From the NCBI RefSeq assembly GCF_002127325.2, contig NC_035449.2:140741807-140805806 (forward strand): DNA of 64,000 nucleotides, read 5' to 3'. This DNA comes from Helianthus annuus (lineage: Eukaryota > Streptophyta > Magnoliopsida > Asterales > Asteraceae). Below the pieces are notes generated by a model that was not told the DNA's origin, did no database searches, and worked only from the letters and a program-made list of their open reading frames with translations. Shown here piece after piece: positions 1 to 9,901 of this stretch. The number at the start of each line of letters is the position of its first letter. The first letter of the stretch is position 1. Made by a program: the position numbers and the translations under genes.

Positions 1-1067
1 AGGAATTGTGAGGAACAAGAACACAAGAACAAAATGGGGTTGTTGAAAGAAAGAACAGAACTTTGATTGAGGCTGCTAGAACCATGCTTGCTGATTCAGG
101 TTTGCCATTAACTTTTTGGGCAGAGGCAGTAAACACTGCTTGCTATGTCCAAAACAGAGTTTTAATCAACCCCAGGCATCAAAAGACTGCCTATGAACTG
201 CTGTATAAAAATAAGCCATTGATCTCATATTTCAAAATTTTTGGCTGCCCATGCTTCATTTTAAACTTAAAAGATTCTATCTCAAAGTTTGCAGCCAAAA
301 TTGATTGTGGTTATCATCTGGGATACTCAACCACTGCTAAGGCCTACAAAGTGTTTAACACAAGGACCAAAACAGTGGAGGAGACTTTGAATGCAAAGTT
401 CAATGAACTTTCATCAATGAAAATCCCAGCAAACCCTGCAGAATTGTTTGATCTTGATAAATTTACTTTTGAAAATACTGTTGTCAAGACTAACAATGCA
501 GGTCCATCAAAAGAATCATCACCAGACTATGGGTATGAAATCATTATTCCTCAACAAAAGTCCGTCACAATGGGAAGAGCAGCAGATGTTCAAAACAGCT
601 GTCAAAGCTCAACCCTTGCTACCTCAACAGTTGTTGACCAAAGTAGCCCATTAACCCCTGCTTCCACATCATCAAACACTGTTGATAGAAGTCCTCAAAC
701 AGTGTATCAAAGTCAGCATGTGTCCACACCATTACCATCTATTCCACTACCTTTTAAAACCACTGTTGTATCATCAAAGTCACCAGCAGTGGTTAGCTCA
801 TATGATTCACATCTGCAGCCATCCCCATTCAATGCCATTGTTCCATACCAAGGAGAGCTCATCTTCTTGAAATCTCATCCACCAGACCAAATTATTGGCA
901 ACATCAATGAAGGGGTGCTCACAAGAAGTCAATCCCAAAACAATTGTCTTTTTGCTGGTTTTCTATCACTCCATCAGCCAGTCAAGTACCAAGAGGCACT
1001 AAAAGATAACAGCTGGGTAGAAGCCATGCAAGAGGAGCTCCAACAGTTTAGAAGACATCAAGTTTAG
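1..1067 (+). pseudogene. pol: COP1 pol: integrase end and integrase-RT linker
   Basis: Encodes the end of the copia integrase core (IEAARTMLADSGLP, then a GYHLGYS region) and a Ser/Thr/Pro-rich linker up to EAMQEEL, the usual entry to the RT domain. The first 45 bases match the COP5 stretch around the integrase glutamate, but a short deletion there removes the motif, so the integrase is broken. The start at 63 is only the first Met inside a longer decayed frame, not a true start. It ends at TAG 1065-1067, where COP5 has TGG (Trp), so this is a nonsense mutation and the RT simply continues downstream. Confidence 0.85.
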
Positions 1068-1079
1068 GAGCTTGTACCA

Positions 1080-2201
1080 TTGCCAGAGGGTGTAAGTCCT
1101 ATTGGCACAAAATGGGTCTTCAAAAATAAAACTGATGAAAGGGGTATTATTGTCAAGAATAAAGCCAGGCTTGTGGTTCAAGGGTTCAGACAAGAAGAGG
1201 GCATTGATTATGATGAAACATTTGCCCCTGTAGCAAGACTTGAAGCTATCAGATTATTTCCGGCCTTTGCTATCAACCACAACATCAAGGTGTACCAAAT
1301 GGATATCAAATATGCATTCCTCTATGGTAAGATTCAAGAGGAGGTTTATGTTTGTCAACCTCCAGGCTTTGAGGATCCATTTAATCCAAATCAAGTCTAC
1401 AAGCTGAATAAAGCTTTGTGTGGTCTGAAACAAGCACCAATGGCCTGGTATGAAACTCTTTCCACCTTTCTACTTTCCATTGGTTTCAAAAGATGTAAGA
1501 TAGACAAAACACTGTTTCTAAAATGGAGAGCGAAGGATTTGATGATTGTCCAGATTTATGTGGATGGCATCATCTTTGGAAGCGCATGTAATAAAATGTG
1601 TGAAGAGTTTAGAAAACTCATGACAGCTGAGTTTGAAATGTGTGCAATGGGTGAACTCCAGTGCTTTCTTGGTCTCCAAGTTAGGCAACTGCAAAATGGC
1701 ACATTTATCCATCAAGGCAAATATGCCAAAGAACTTTTAAAGAAATTTGAGATGGATGATTGTAAGCCATGTAGTACACCCATTGCAACCAATAAATTAG
1801 TCATGTCTGATGAGAAGGATGATTTGGTTGATCAGACTTTATATAGAAGCATGATTGGGTCTTTATTGTACCTAACTGCATCTAGGCCAGACATCATGTT
1901 TGCAACACGTGTCTGTGCAAGATCCCAATCAGCCCCTAGAAAGTCAAACCTTATTGCTGTAAAAAGGATATTCAGATACCTAAAAGGTGCTCCCACACTT
2001 GGTATCAGGTATCCAGCTGATGGTAAACTTGAGCTTTCAGGTTTCTCAGATAGTGACTTTGCTGGATGTGACAAGACAAGGAAGTCCACTTCAGGAGGGT
2101 GCCAATTCCTAGGCAGTTGTCTAGTGTCTTGGCAAAGCAAAAAGCAAGCAGCTGTTTCCACATCCACTGCTGAGGCAGAGTATATAGCTGCTGCAAGCTG
2201 A
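1080..2201 (+). pseudogene. pol: COP1 pol: reverse transcriptase and first part of RNase H
   Basis: Copia [11 protein letters not shown] near the start, [30 protein letters not shown], then YQMDIKYAFLYG, the catalytic box, SRPDIMFAT, and the RNase H segment FSDSDFAGCDKTRKSTSG to STAEAEYIAAAS. The catalytic box reads YVDGIIFGS instead of the normal YVDDIIFGS (COP2 has the normal form), so the second active-site Asp is lost and the enzyme should be inactive. The frame ends at TGA 2199-2201 inside RNase H, probably from a Cys codon. Same frame family as the preceding linker; a decayed copy, not an independent gene. Confidence 0.88.
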
Positions 2202-2501
2202 ACAACCCAACTGCTTTCTCTTCAAAATCAATTGCTGGATTTTGGTATCACTGCCCTAAAGACACCACTCATGTTGGATTGTCAGGCAGCAGAAAATATC
2301 ATCAAAAATCCAGTTTCCCACTCAACCACCAAACACATTGACATCAGACATCAGTTTGTGAGGGATTGCTATGAAAAAGGTTTGATTTCTCTGCATCAAC
2401 TTCCAACTAAGGATCAGTTGGCAGATGTGCTAACCAAAGCATTAGACACATCCACCTTTGAAAGGTTGATCTCTAGGATTGGCATGCTAAACATGGAATA
2501 A
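2202..2501 (+). pseudogene. pol: COP1 pol: RNase H C-terminal part
   Basis: Continues RNase H after the internal stop: LLDCQAAENIIKNPVSHSTTKHIDIRHQFVRDCYEKG, then DQLADVLTKALDTSTFERLISRIGML. The TKHIDIRHHF and DVLTKAL motifs are hallmarks of the end of copia pol. It ends at TAA near 2501, which I take as the genuine end of pol in this family. Without the upstream stop this would be one reading unit with the RT. Confidence 0.85.
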
Positions 2502-3060
2502 CAGGCAAAATGCTGTTTTTCTATGAATAAAGCATTAAAATGTTTTCAGAAAATCAAAAATCCACCCTTAAAATAGCTAAAAATGAAATTTTCATTAAAA
2601 TCCTTAAAAGTCTGCGATAACCACTGCTCTGTTCAAAAGTCTGCTCTACTTCAAAAGTCTGTCCACTACTGAAAGTCATCCCATATTCTCTCATTCTCTT
2701 GATAAGCACTGTTGTTCAAAATCAGTGTTTTATCCACTGATGTGCTATCTACTGATAGTAAAAATCACCCACTGCCTTCATTTGTTAACGTTGCAACCAT
2801 TGATCCTCTTTCATCAGTAGTTTTCATAAAAGTACTGTCCTTCATTTTATCAGGGGCTGGCACATGGACAATACATAGTGGTCAGACCTTTTGTAACCGC
2901 TGCCACGTCAGCATTCACTTTTTCTCCATAAAACCCCCTTCAAAACCCCAAACAGGGTTTTACTGTCGAATTGAATTCTTAAAAATTCCTTTCTCAAAGC
3001 AGTTTTCATCTCATCTTCTCAAAAATTTCTTCACAACCAGCTTCGATCATCATCTCCAAA
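2502..3060 (+). other. COP1 non-coding spacer between pol and the 3' ORF
   Basis: About 560 bases without a credible ORF. It holds many short CCACTG, TCTGCT and ACTGAT words, the same kind of word that fills the COP1/COP5 LTR before its TATA-like site. Being just upstream of a second ORF, it could carry an internal promoter, a splice acceptor or a re-initiation signal, but I cannot point to a specific site. Confidence 0.6.
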
Positions 3061-3432
3061 ATGACAAAATCAAAGTCATCTGCAAAATCCTCTTCCAAAT
3101 CATCGTCAACACCCATTGAAATCCCACACAAAGCTTCGCACAACATTCTGGGTCTTCTTACAAAACCCGGCACCACCGATGCCATCTATTCCATCATTGA
3201 CCTCATGTCTGCATCAAAGTACAAAACTTTGCTTACAGCAGATGCTCCAATTTATCTGCAACCCCAGAGAGAATTTTGGAAGAATATTACCCTTGAAAAA
3301 CAAGGAGAAAATGTTATAGCCATTAATTCTTCCCTAAAGGGTAAAGCTGTCAAAATCACACCACAATCCATCTCTGAATCTTTGAACTCGATGATCAAGA
3401 AGGTAAAAATTCTTTTCCCAAAAACGAGTTAA
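3061..3432 (+). pseudogene. 3' ORF segment 1: N-terminal domain start
   Basis: Begins with a Ser/Lys-rich tail (MTKSKSSAKSSSKSS), followed by HNILGLLTKPGTTDAIYSII and YLQPQREFWKN. The frame is lost near 3385, where the following domain continues in the next frame (FELDDQEGKN); a small indel there is the simplest reason. The ATG is a plausible true start: it follows a stop-rich spacer and opens the conserved region. Confidence 0.65.
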
Positions 3433-3990
3433 AAATTGATTTCCTTGAAAGAGGGTATGCTGATTCGATGATGAAAAGGGACACCTTACAAAAAGGTTAC
3501 TTCCCTCCTGCAACAAGATTTTTATTTCATACCCTGTTAATGTGTGTTTCAAACAAAACCACCTCTTTTAATGAAATACCATTAAAGATTCAAAACCAGG
3601 GGTATGCTATTCTTCAAGATGAAAATTTCAATTATTCCCAGGAAATCTTTAATAATTTGGTTAAAAATGTTGATAAAAAACCATTCTTACTTTTTCCAAG
3701 ATTTTTAAGCTATTATTTTGAAAAGAAAATTGGTAAGGATGATGTTTCTACACTAAAACAAGGTGAATCTTTTCAAATAAACAGCTTAACTGCTGAAACT
3801 TACACAAGAATGTCAACACCTTGCAAAACACAAGCAGAGGTGCCTGAGCAGAATTTAGCAGCTACCACTGCTCCTCAGGTATCTACTACTGAGCCCACTG
3901 CTCAAGGTGATCAAAGAAGCAAAACAACTGCTTTGAAACCCACACCTACAATCCACAAAAAGCCAAAACAAAAGAAAACTCAACCCCCCC
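3385..3990 (+). pseudogene. 3' ORF segment 2: rest of the N-terminal domain
   Basis: Continues with a helical domain: KRDTLQKGYFPPATRFLFHT, TSFNEIPLKIQNQGYA, NNLVKNVDKKPFLLFPRFL. The sequence FLLFPRFLSYYFEKK is a recognisable block in retroelement-derived proteins annotated as hypothetical in daisy-family genomes (memory, unchecked). After residue 130 it becomes Thr/Pro/Gln-rich. The frame is lost in a run of ten C near 3987; the neighbouring frame reads on as PPKPTKKATLEDWIPEQLP. Confidence 0.65.
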
Positions 3991-5991
3991 CCCCAAACCT
4001 ACCAAAAAGGCAACTCTGGAGGATTGGATACCAGAGCAACTGCCAGTGACAACACAAAAGTCACAAGAAACCACTGCTGCTACTTCCTCACAGCAGTTGG
4101 TAGAAATATCTCAACCCATGGCTAAAACTCCTCCCGCTTCTTCTCAAAAAGAACAGGTTGTACAAATAGGGACACCACAATATGATGCTCTGGAATCACT
4201 TGCTTCCATCATCCACAGCCCAATGCCCGGGGCCAATTCTCTTTCTACGCCCAACCTCACCTCCATAATTCCCCCACAAACAAAAATTTTGTTGGATGCT
4301 CTTGATTTGAACCAGGCACAAACCAGTCCTTCTCAATCACCTGTCAATGAGAATATGCCACAACAAATGACTGGGTCTGATGTATCAATCATTGCTAACC
4401 CACCAACACAACCTGAAGAGGTTACACCCCTTGAGTTACAAGTAACTCTTGGTGGTAGTCCAAGTGAAGCAGCCATTGCAAGTGTTGAACCCACTGGTTT
4501 ACACTTGGACAGTGGTTACATCAATAAGACTTCCTTCGAGGCAATTCCATCTATAGCACCTCTGATAACCACTGGTGAGTTTGTTTTGACCACTAGTTCC
4601 ATCAAAAGGTTATCAAGTGTTGAAGAAAGAAGTCCCCAGAACCAAGAAAAAGGGGCATCAGTGGATGATACTTGGAGTACACTCCCTGCATCAACCACTG
4701 TTACAACCACTGCTAGTGGGAAATCAGATGATCCTATTAAGTTGGGTGATGGTTTAAAGTACTTAGAATTGACGGATAGAGTTGAAAAACTGGACACATC
4801 TGTTGCAGAAATCAAAGAAATGCTGCAACCGTTGTTGAAAGATCAAAAGGTGCAACCCACTTCTGTTCCAGCTCAAGCACCTGCTACACGACAAGCACCT
4901 GCTGCAGATGAGTTATGGAATCTATTTCAACCTTTTCTCCAACAACAAAAACAAATGGCTGATCAGCAACATGCAGTACATGTACAGGAGCTGAGAAACA
5001 TAATGGAGTCCAGGTTCAAGAACACACAAGCAGACATCAAGGCTATAAAGGCCCACATCTTGAACACCACTTGCACTGCTCTTCCAACTGTTCTTTTCAT
5101 TAATCAACTACCCCCAGATAATGCCAAAAAGGGGGAGAAAATCCAGGAGTGGAAGAAGAAGGGAATAGATGATGGTCTTTACATTGAACCAGAAAAGGAT
5201 ACTGTGACTAAAAAGATTCCCTTGCCAGATGGTAGCAAAAAGGTTGATGTTACCACAAATGCACTCGATGAAGCAAAAGCAAGTGTAAAAAGGGACAGAG
5301 AGGCAAAGGACTTATCCAGGTGGAATAAGGAGAAAAGAGCTTATATGGAGCTGAATGCGCAGGGTTGTTCTGAGCCAAAGGATGTTAAAAATCCTGAGCT
5401 AAAAAGAAATCCCGCTAGAAAAGTGAGGGAACCCAAATCCATACCATCCAGACCCACAAAGAATACTCCCAAACCACCGTCCAAAAGCCCCCAACATCAA
5501 TCTTCCACCCAAACAGTTGTTATAACACCTGTTGTATCAACAACTGCTGATACTTCAGTAGTTTCAACAACTGTCAGCCAAATATGTGCCATCTCTTCAA
5601 CACACACTACTTCAACTCACACCACAACCACTGCCTTACCACCATCACCACCAAAAATCACTTCACCACCAAAAACAGCCTCACCACCATCACCTCCTGC
5701 CAAAAAGCAGAAGACACCAGATGTCACAACATCTGTTGTAATGGCAACAGTGGTTGAAACACCAGATGTTTCAACAACTGTTAGTCAGCCACCTTCTACC
5801 ACTCAAATCACCACCACTGATCCACCCAAAATATCATCAACCTCTCCTCAACCAAAAAGGAGAAGGTTAATCCTGAAAGATGATGACACTTCACCACCAC
5901 CAACATCTTCAAAATCTCTATCACTTGTTACAGTACCAAAACCTGTTCCTCTCTCATCAGCTCAGATTCAAAAGCCATTAGCTCCTGCAGG
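3990..5991 (+). pseudogene. 3' ORF segment 3: Thr/Ser/Pro-rich central region
   Basis: About 660 codons open from the C-run to the MITE. Low-complexity Thr/Ser/Val/Pro stretches (STTVTTTASGK; VVSTTADTSVVSTTVSQ) alternate with short ordered pieces, including a helical stretch around 4750-5110 (LKYLELTDRVEKLDTSVAEI) and a charged one around 5130-5440. Basic clusters such as PKRRRLILKDDD could act as nuclear localisation signals (inference). After 5991 the frame runs into the MITE and stops at 6076, so the last 28 codons are MITE-derived and not part of the native protein. Confidence 0.65.
5984..5991. repeat. MITE target-site duplication, left copy
   Basis: CCTGCAGG, repeated at 6666-6673 beyond the other terminal inverted repeat. 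The site is itself a palindrome, so it lengthens the apparent inverted repeat; the biological TIR starts at 5992. Confidence 0.88.
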
Positions 5992-6665
5992 TAGGGATGA
6001 GATTTTTTACCGAAATACCGGTACCGTACCGGTACCATACCGGTACCGTACCGATACCGTATCGTACCGATCATAAACGGTACCGGTATCGGTAATAGAT
6101 TTTTCGAAATTCGGTATCGGTAAAAAACGGTATCGGTACCGGTATTTTTCGGTAAATACCGGTATTAATACCGAATTTAATAATGACTTTATGTATTTTG
6201 CTATTATCTTAGAACCCACTATGAAATTATATTTTCTTAAACATTGTTTTACAAAAACCAATATCAAATTTCTTTTGTTTGGTTATTTTTAATCAATTAT
6301 GGTGATTTTTTAGACATGTTGGAATTTGGATGTTAAATGTCGAACCCATGGATGTTTACCTTTTGATTTTTTTGACTACTTAATATGTTTACCTTTTGTT
6401 TACATTCCTCTATATATTACTCTAGTTTAGTTAATAATGGATGGATGTATTGCACATGAATTTTTTTTAGGTAAAACAATGGATGACACCAAAGCGGTAC
6501 CAATGTGGTAAAGTACCGAAATACCGGTACCGATACCGGTACCGTACCGGTACCGAATCTATAAATACGGTACGGTAATCGGTATCCACATTTCCTCAAT
6601 TTCGGTAACGGTATTTACGGTATCGGTACCGGTACGGTACCGGTATCGTACCGATCTCATCCCTA
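5992..6665. mobile_element. hAT-like MITE with TACCGGTA arrays, in the COP1 3' ORF
   Basis: A 674-bp element with perfect 12-bp terminal inverted repeats (TAGGGATGAGAT at the left, ATCTCATCCCTA at the right) flanked by an 8-bp direct repeat CCTGCAGG. The 8-bp TSD and TA-G-G-like ends fit the hAT superfamily. Both ends carry about 100-180 bp of TACCGGTA/CGGTACCG repeats that are inverted relative to each other, so it can fold back on itself; the core (about 6170-6500) is AT-rich and non-coding. There is no transposase. Removing the element with one TSD copy restores the host reading frame. Confidence 0.9.
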
Positions 6666-6673
6666 CCTGCAGG
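6666..6673. repeat. MITE target-site duplication, right copy
   Basis: CCTGCAGG, identical to 5984-5991. The host coding sequence continues immediately after it. Confidence 0.88.
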
Positions 6674-7802
6674 TGTTCAATTTCCTCTTGAACTTATAGC
6701 AGTCAGAGAAGAAATCAAGTCCTTTTATTATGAGGATGACCCTGCAAAAAGGAGATTACCATCTGTTGAAGGATATCCAAGGCCAAATAATATTGAAGAA
6801 TATTTGAAAGTCAAAGCTAAATAAGCAGAGGATATCTCTAAAAGAAATTCACAAGGGAAATCTGATAGAGAAATTCAGAAGAACTACCAATTCTTGCTCA
6901 CACAAGTCAGATCTTTGGAACAATTTGCAAAGAATGTGTGTCAGCAGATATCAGAAATGGCAGATGAATCCCTGAGAAAAGATTATGTTGAAAACATCAT
7001 GGCCCACAAGAAATACAAAGGAGAAAGACACATGTATAAAGACTGGACCATTCCTGAGCTGGAAAGTGAAGCAGCCAGGATTCAAGACATGATCAAGAAC
7101 AAAGTGAAACATACTCCTCCAGATTGGGCAAAGTACAAAAAGAATGTACCTGATAAGAAGGTATAGCTGAGGAGAATGAAAGAGGAATTAGCTGCTGCTG
7201 ATTATGGGTCCTTAAATCAAGTGTTGAGATGGAAAGAAGAGAAAGTCAGGTCCACCTACAAAAGCTTGGAGAAATTAAGGAAGACAGATCCTAATGCTCC
7301 ACAAAAACCTGACTATCCTGAAGCAGAGGTTTCAACAAGACCACCAAAGCTGCAAATTAGGAGAGCCACTGCTCCAGCTGGTGCAGCCATCTTTAAAAGA
7401 AGGCAACAAAAATAGTTGGATGCTGAAACAATACAAGAGTTAATGGCAGGTGATGACCTTGTAAAAGAAGGCATTAAGTAGATGATTGTAGAAACTCTTG
7501 GGTTGGATCAAACTGTAAGTACTGCTCAGTCAGTCATCAATAGGCCAGCATCACCATACACCTCATCTAATAAAAATCTCTCAAGAAACCCACCAGACTC
7601 AAAAGTACTAAAGTGGAAAACTGACAAACAGACCCATGTACTGACAGTGATCAAGTCTAGTGGAGAAGTGAAGAAAATAACAAAGGAACAAGCACTTGGC
7701 CTAAGTCTTGAAGATTTGCAGGATCTCCTTGATCTTGCACTTAGCAGGGATGATGATGACACAGATGCCTTAGCCTTTGAGTTACAACTCAAAGGCAAAT
7801 AA
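6674..7802 (+). pseudogene. 3' ORF segment 4: coil-rich C-terminal region
   Basis: After the MITE the native frame resumes directly (VQFPLELIAVREEIKSFYY). It is charged and helical, with heptad-like stretches (LLTQVRSLEQFAKNVCQQIS; KDWTIPELESEAARIQDMI). In-frame stops occur at TAA 6822-6824, TAG 7164-7166, TAG 7413-7415 and TAG just before ATG 7482. The end is a compact block, KKITKEQALGLSLEDLQDLL, followed by an Asp-rich turn. The native stop is TAA 7800-7802, only 60 bases before the polypurine tract. Confidence 0.6.
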
Positions 7803-7863
7803 GGGAACTGTTGATGAGGCAATAAAGATCTACCAATAATGAAGAGTTTTGGCATTATCTGTT

Positions 7864-7875
7864 CCAGGGGGAGAT
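7864..7875 (+). promoter_or_regulatory. COP1 polypurine tract
   Basis: Purine-rich stretch containing AGGGGGAGA directly before the 3' LTR, where plus-strand DNA synthesis would be primed. Confidence 0.85.
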
Positions 7876-8607
7876 TGTTGGGATTGAACCCTATCAAAGG
7901 AACAGATAATTACAGCCAAAACTGGATTAGAGCAGTGGATCCAGAATAAGCAGAAGTTAAGCAATCAAATCTCTCCCCTTGAAAGTGGTTTCAACATCTG
8001 CTGACCTCCAATCTACTGATCATTACAAACTGCTGACCTACAACTGCTGCCCAAGTCAAAGACTGATGGAAGACTAAAGCTCTGCTGTTCAATCTACTGC
8101 TATGGGTCAAGCTCTGCTGGATGTATCAAGTACTGCTGGGTTCACATCAATGGAAGGATGTAGCAGTAGTTTAGTTTATATTATGAAATGTAATGTATGA
8201 TAGTAGTTAGCATAGCAGAGTTTGTATAGGTCAGATGTTAGAGTTTGTTAGGAGGTTAGATGTCACTTTCATGGTGACGTCAGCTTAGATGCTTTAGTGG
8301 TTTGTCCGTGCCTATTAATAGAATAGTACCCTGTACTGTTCTATTAGCTCTTCACCATCTTTTCTCCTGTACGAACAAAGCACTGTGAGCTCAGGCTGAG
8401 GGGGAGTTTGTTACATACTTGCAATTGTAATTGAATCTTGTAATAAATTCAAGCATTCGGTTCAATGTTAAACTTGTGTGTTGAAAGCAATTTTCCTGTT
8501 TGATTGTGTGCAAAGTTTGTTATCATTTATATTCCGCTGCATTTCTCATTCATCCTTCATCTTAATTCAAACGTAAAACACAATCAATCCAAACTCAGAT
8601 CCTAACA
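7876..8607 (+). repeat. COP1 3' LTR
   Basis: 732 bp, starting TGTTGGGATTGAACC and ending CAGATCCTAACA. It matches the COP5 5' LTR (57888-58616) along its whole length. The U3 part is crowded with CTGCTG and TACTGCT words. A TATA-like CTATTAATAG near 8307-8316 is followed by GTACCCTGTAC, conserved in COP5. The 5' LTR partner is outside the window, so no TSD can be confirmed. Confidence 0.93.
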
Positions 8608-9415
8608 AGTTTCAAATTAATGAACTTTTTCACTTTTCAAAACTTTTCTTCATTTCATAGATTAGCTCCCACCCAGTAGTTTCACGTTTCGTTCAGCATC
8701 AGATTCTGAAGATCTGTTTCCCGACATCGGTTGTCGAAAATAGAGAATAAACAAAATCTTTTTGTATTTTACAAACTTTATGCTAGACCTCACCCAAAAT
8801 CTTTTTGGATTTATCTGAAATGAAATGTAACAACTATGTACAAACATATTTACAGACATATTTTTGTGAGTTTGTGTAAGAGGATCATATCAGTTTTGAA
8901 ACACATCACTAACACCATTGATCTATGTAAACTTTAAGCTTTAAACAATTCACCTAGATTGTCAGTATATTTGTCCACTTAAATTTCTACAAAAACTTCA
9001 ATTGTTTCAAGATACGAGATTAAGTTTTTTAGAACTTACTTAAAAGTGTTTCCCACCTCAGAATATACTCGCGTATCAAGATTCCCTAGATTCAGCCTTA
9101 CAAGTGAATATACCTAATCGATATTTATCTCTGGGTTAGTTTATATCTCGAAAACAATTTACTAAATGTGTAAAAACCTACTGGCATATCATCAGTGAGA
9201 TTGTTTATCACTTTTTAGCTTTGCATTTCTCTAGCGTGTTGTGATAGTCTACCGATGTACTATCATTTCCTTTTTTTTCATTAAAACTCTTTTGACTTTT
9301 TCTATGTTTTTGTACATTTTCGAATTTTAAATGTTTTTGTATTTTGTACTACATTTTCTCCCCCTAAATTGAAAACACTTTAAAGAAAGAAAATGACAAA
9401 CCGATGTGGTTTACA
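8608..9415 (-). other. COP2 3' non-coding region
   Basis: No ORF. Contains, in order, the blocks GGTTGTCGAAAAT (8729), TTTTTGTGAGTTTGTGTAAG (8863), GAATATACTCGCGTATC (9062), CTGGCATATCATCAGTGAG (9181), TACTATCATTTCC (9257) and TCTCCCCCTAAA (9356). Each recurs in the same order in COP3 (32281-34160) and COP4 (39055-40950). On the element strand the last block is a polypurine-like TTTAGGGGGAGA. The 3' LTR itself is not visible because COP1 landed here. Confidence 0.75.
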
Positions 9416-9880
9416 TTACATCTCAATGTCCTCCGTCTTGGCTTCACCCTCAACAATATATCCCCCTGATGATAAAAGACTCAATCCATTTAACTTCAAA
9501 AGATATTGAAATTTAGATTTGTCAAACAGTTTTGTGTAAAAGTCAGCTTTCTGTTCATCAGCGTGGATTTTTTCAATTCTAATCAACTTCTTCTCGTAGC
9601 AATCACGGATGAAGTGATGTCGAATTTCAATGTGTTTAGTTTTTGAGCGGTGAACATGATTCTTAGTTATATTAATTGCTGCCACATTATCTATGTAAAT
9701 AGGCGTGTTTAGAAATTGCAAACCATAGCCTCTCATTTGTTGTTGAATCCACAATATCTGTGAATAACAACTGCTAGCCGAAACGTATTCGGCTTCGCAA
9801 GTAGAGAGAGTGACTATGGTCAGTTTCTTACACTGCCATGTTACCAAACGCGTTTCGAAGAACTGGCATCCAGTAATCAT
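9416..9880 (-). pseudogene. pol: COP2 pol: RNase H end
   Basis: Copia RNase H: CKKLTIVTLSTCEAEYVSASS, then YIDNVAAINITKNHVHRSKT, KTKHIEIRHHFIRDCYEKK and ADFYTKLFDKSKF. The order and motifs match the end of COP1 pol. A short frame break around 9881-9901 separates it from the RT upstream (SISDYG), where Tyr-Ser-Xaa-Ser-Asp would continue into the RNase H core. It ends at the natural pol end, followed directly by the 3' non-coding region. Confidence 0.85.
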
Positions 9881-9901
9881 AGATTTGGCATTGAGCTTGC
9901 A

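Larger units (their letters stand above)
3061..7802 (+). pseudogene. COP1 giant 3' ORF of unknown function (overall extent)
   Basis: A single ancestral ORF of about 1350 codons can be followed from ATG 3061 to TAA near 7802 once the MITE, two frameshifts and three in-frame stops are allowed for. Frame arithmetic supports this: removing the MITE plus one TSD copy (682 bases) puts the frame of 4046-5991 exactly into the frame used from 6674 to 7802. Parts in order: a globular N-terminal domain of about 250 residues, a Thr/Ser/Pro-rich central region, then a charged, coil-forming C-terminal region. I see no signal peptide, transmembrane helix or enzyme motif, so env-like is a label of position only. 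Related ORFs occur after pol in copia elements of the daisy family (from memory). Confidence 0.75.
1..8607 (+). mobile_element. COP1: Ty1/copia LTR retrotransposon, 3' part
   Basis: Runs from inside integrase through reverse transcriptase and RNase H to a long extra ORF and a 3' LTR. Copia gene order (integrase before RT) is seen directly. The 5' half lies outside the window. The same family recurs as COP5 at the right end: bases 63 onward match 62811 onward almost base for base, and the LTR at 7876 matches the one at 57888. The iMet primer site of COP5, a gag with one CCHC knuckle followed by a long coil region, and a large ORF after pol suggest a Sirevirus-like (Maximus/SIRE) lineage; that is inference. 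It is inserted in the 3' non-coding part of COP2. Confidence 0.93.

Noticed and set aside
3975..4010. Programmed frameshift at the C10 run in the COP1 3' ORF
   Set aside because: The ORF also has other frameshifts and stops, so simple decay or a homopolymer error explains it.
6007..6599. Minus-strand ORFs with Tyr-Arg-Tyr-Arg repeats
   Set aside because: Translation of the TACCGGTA arrays of the MITE; not a protein.
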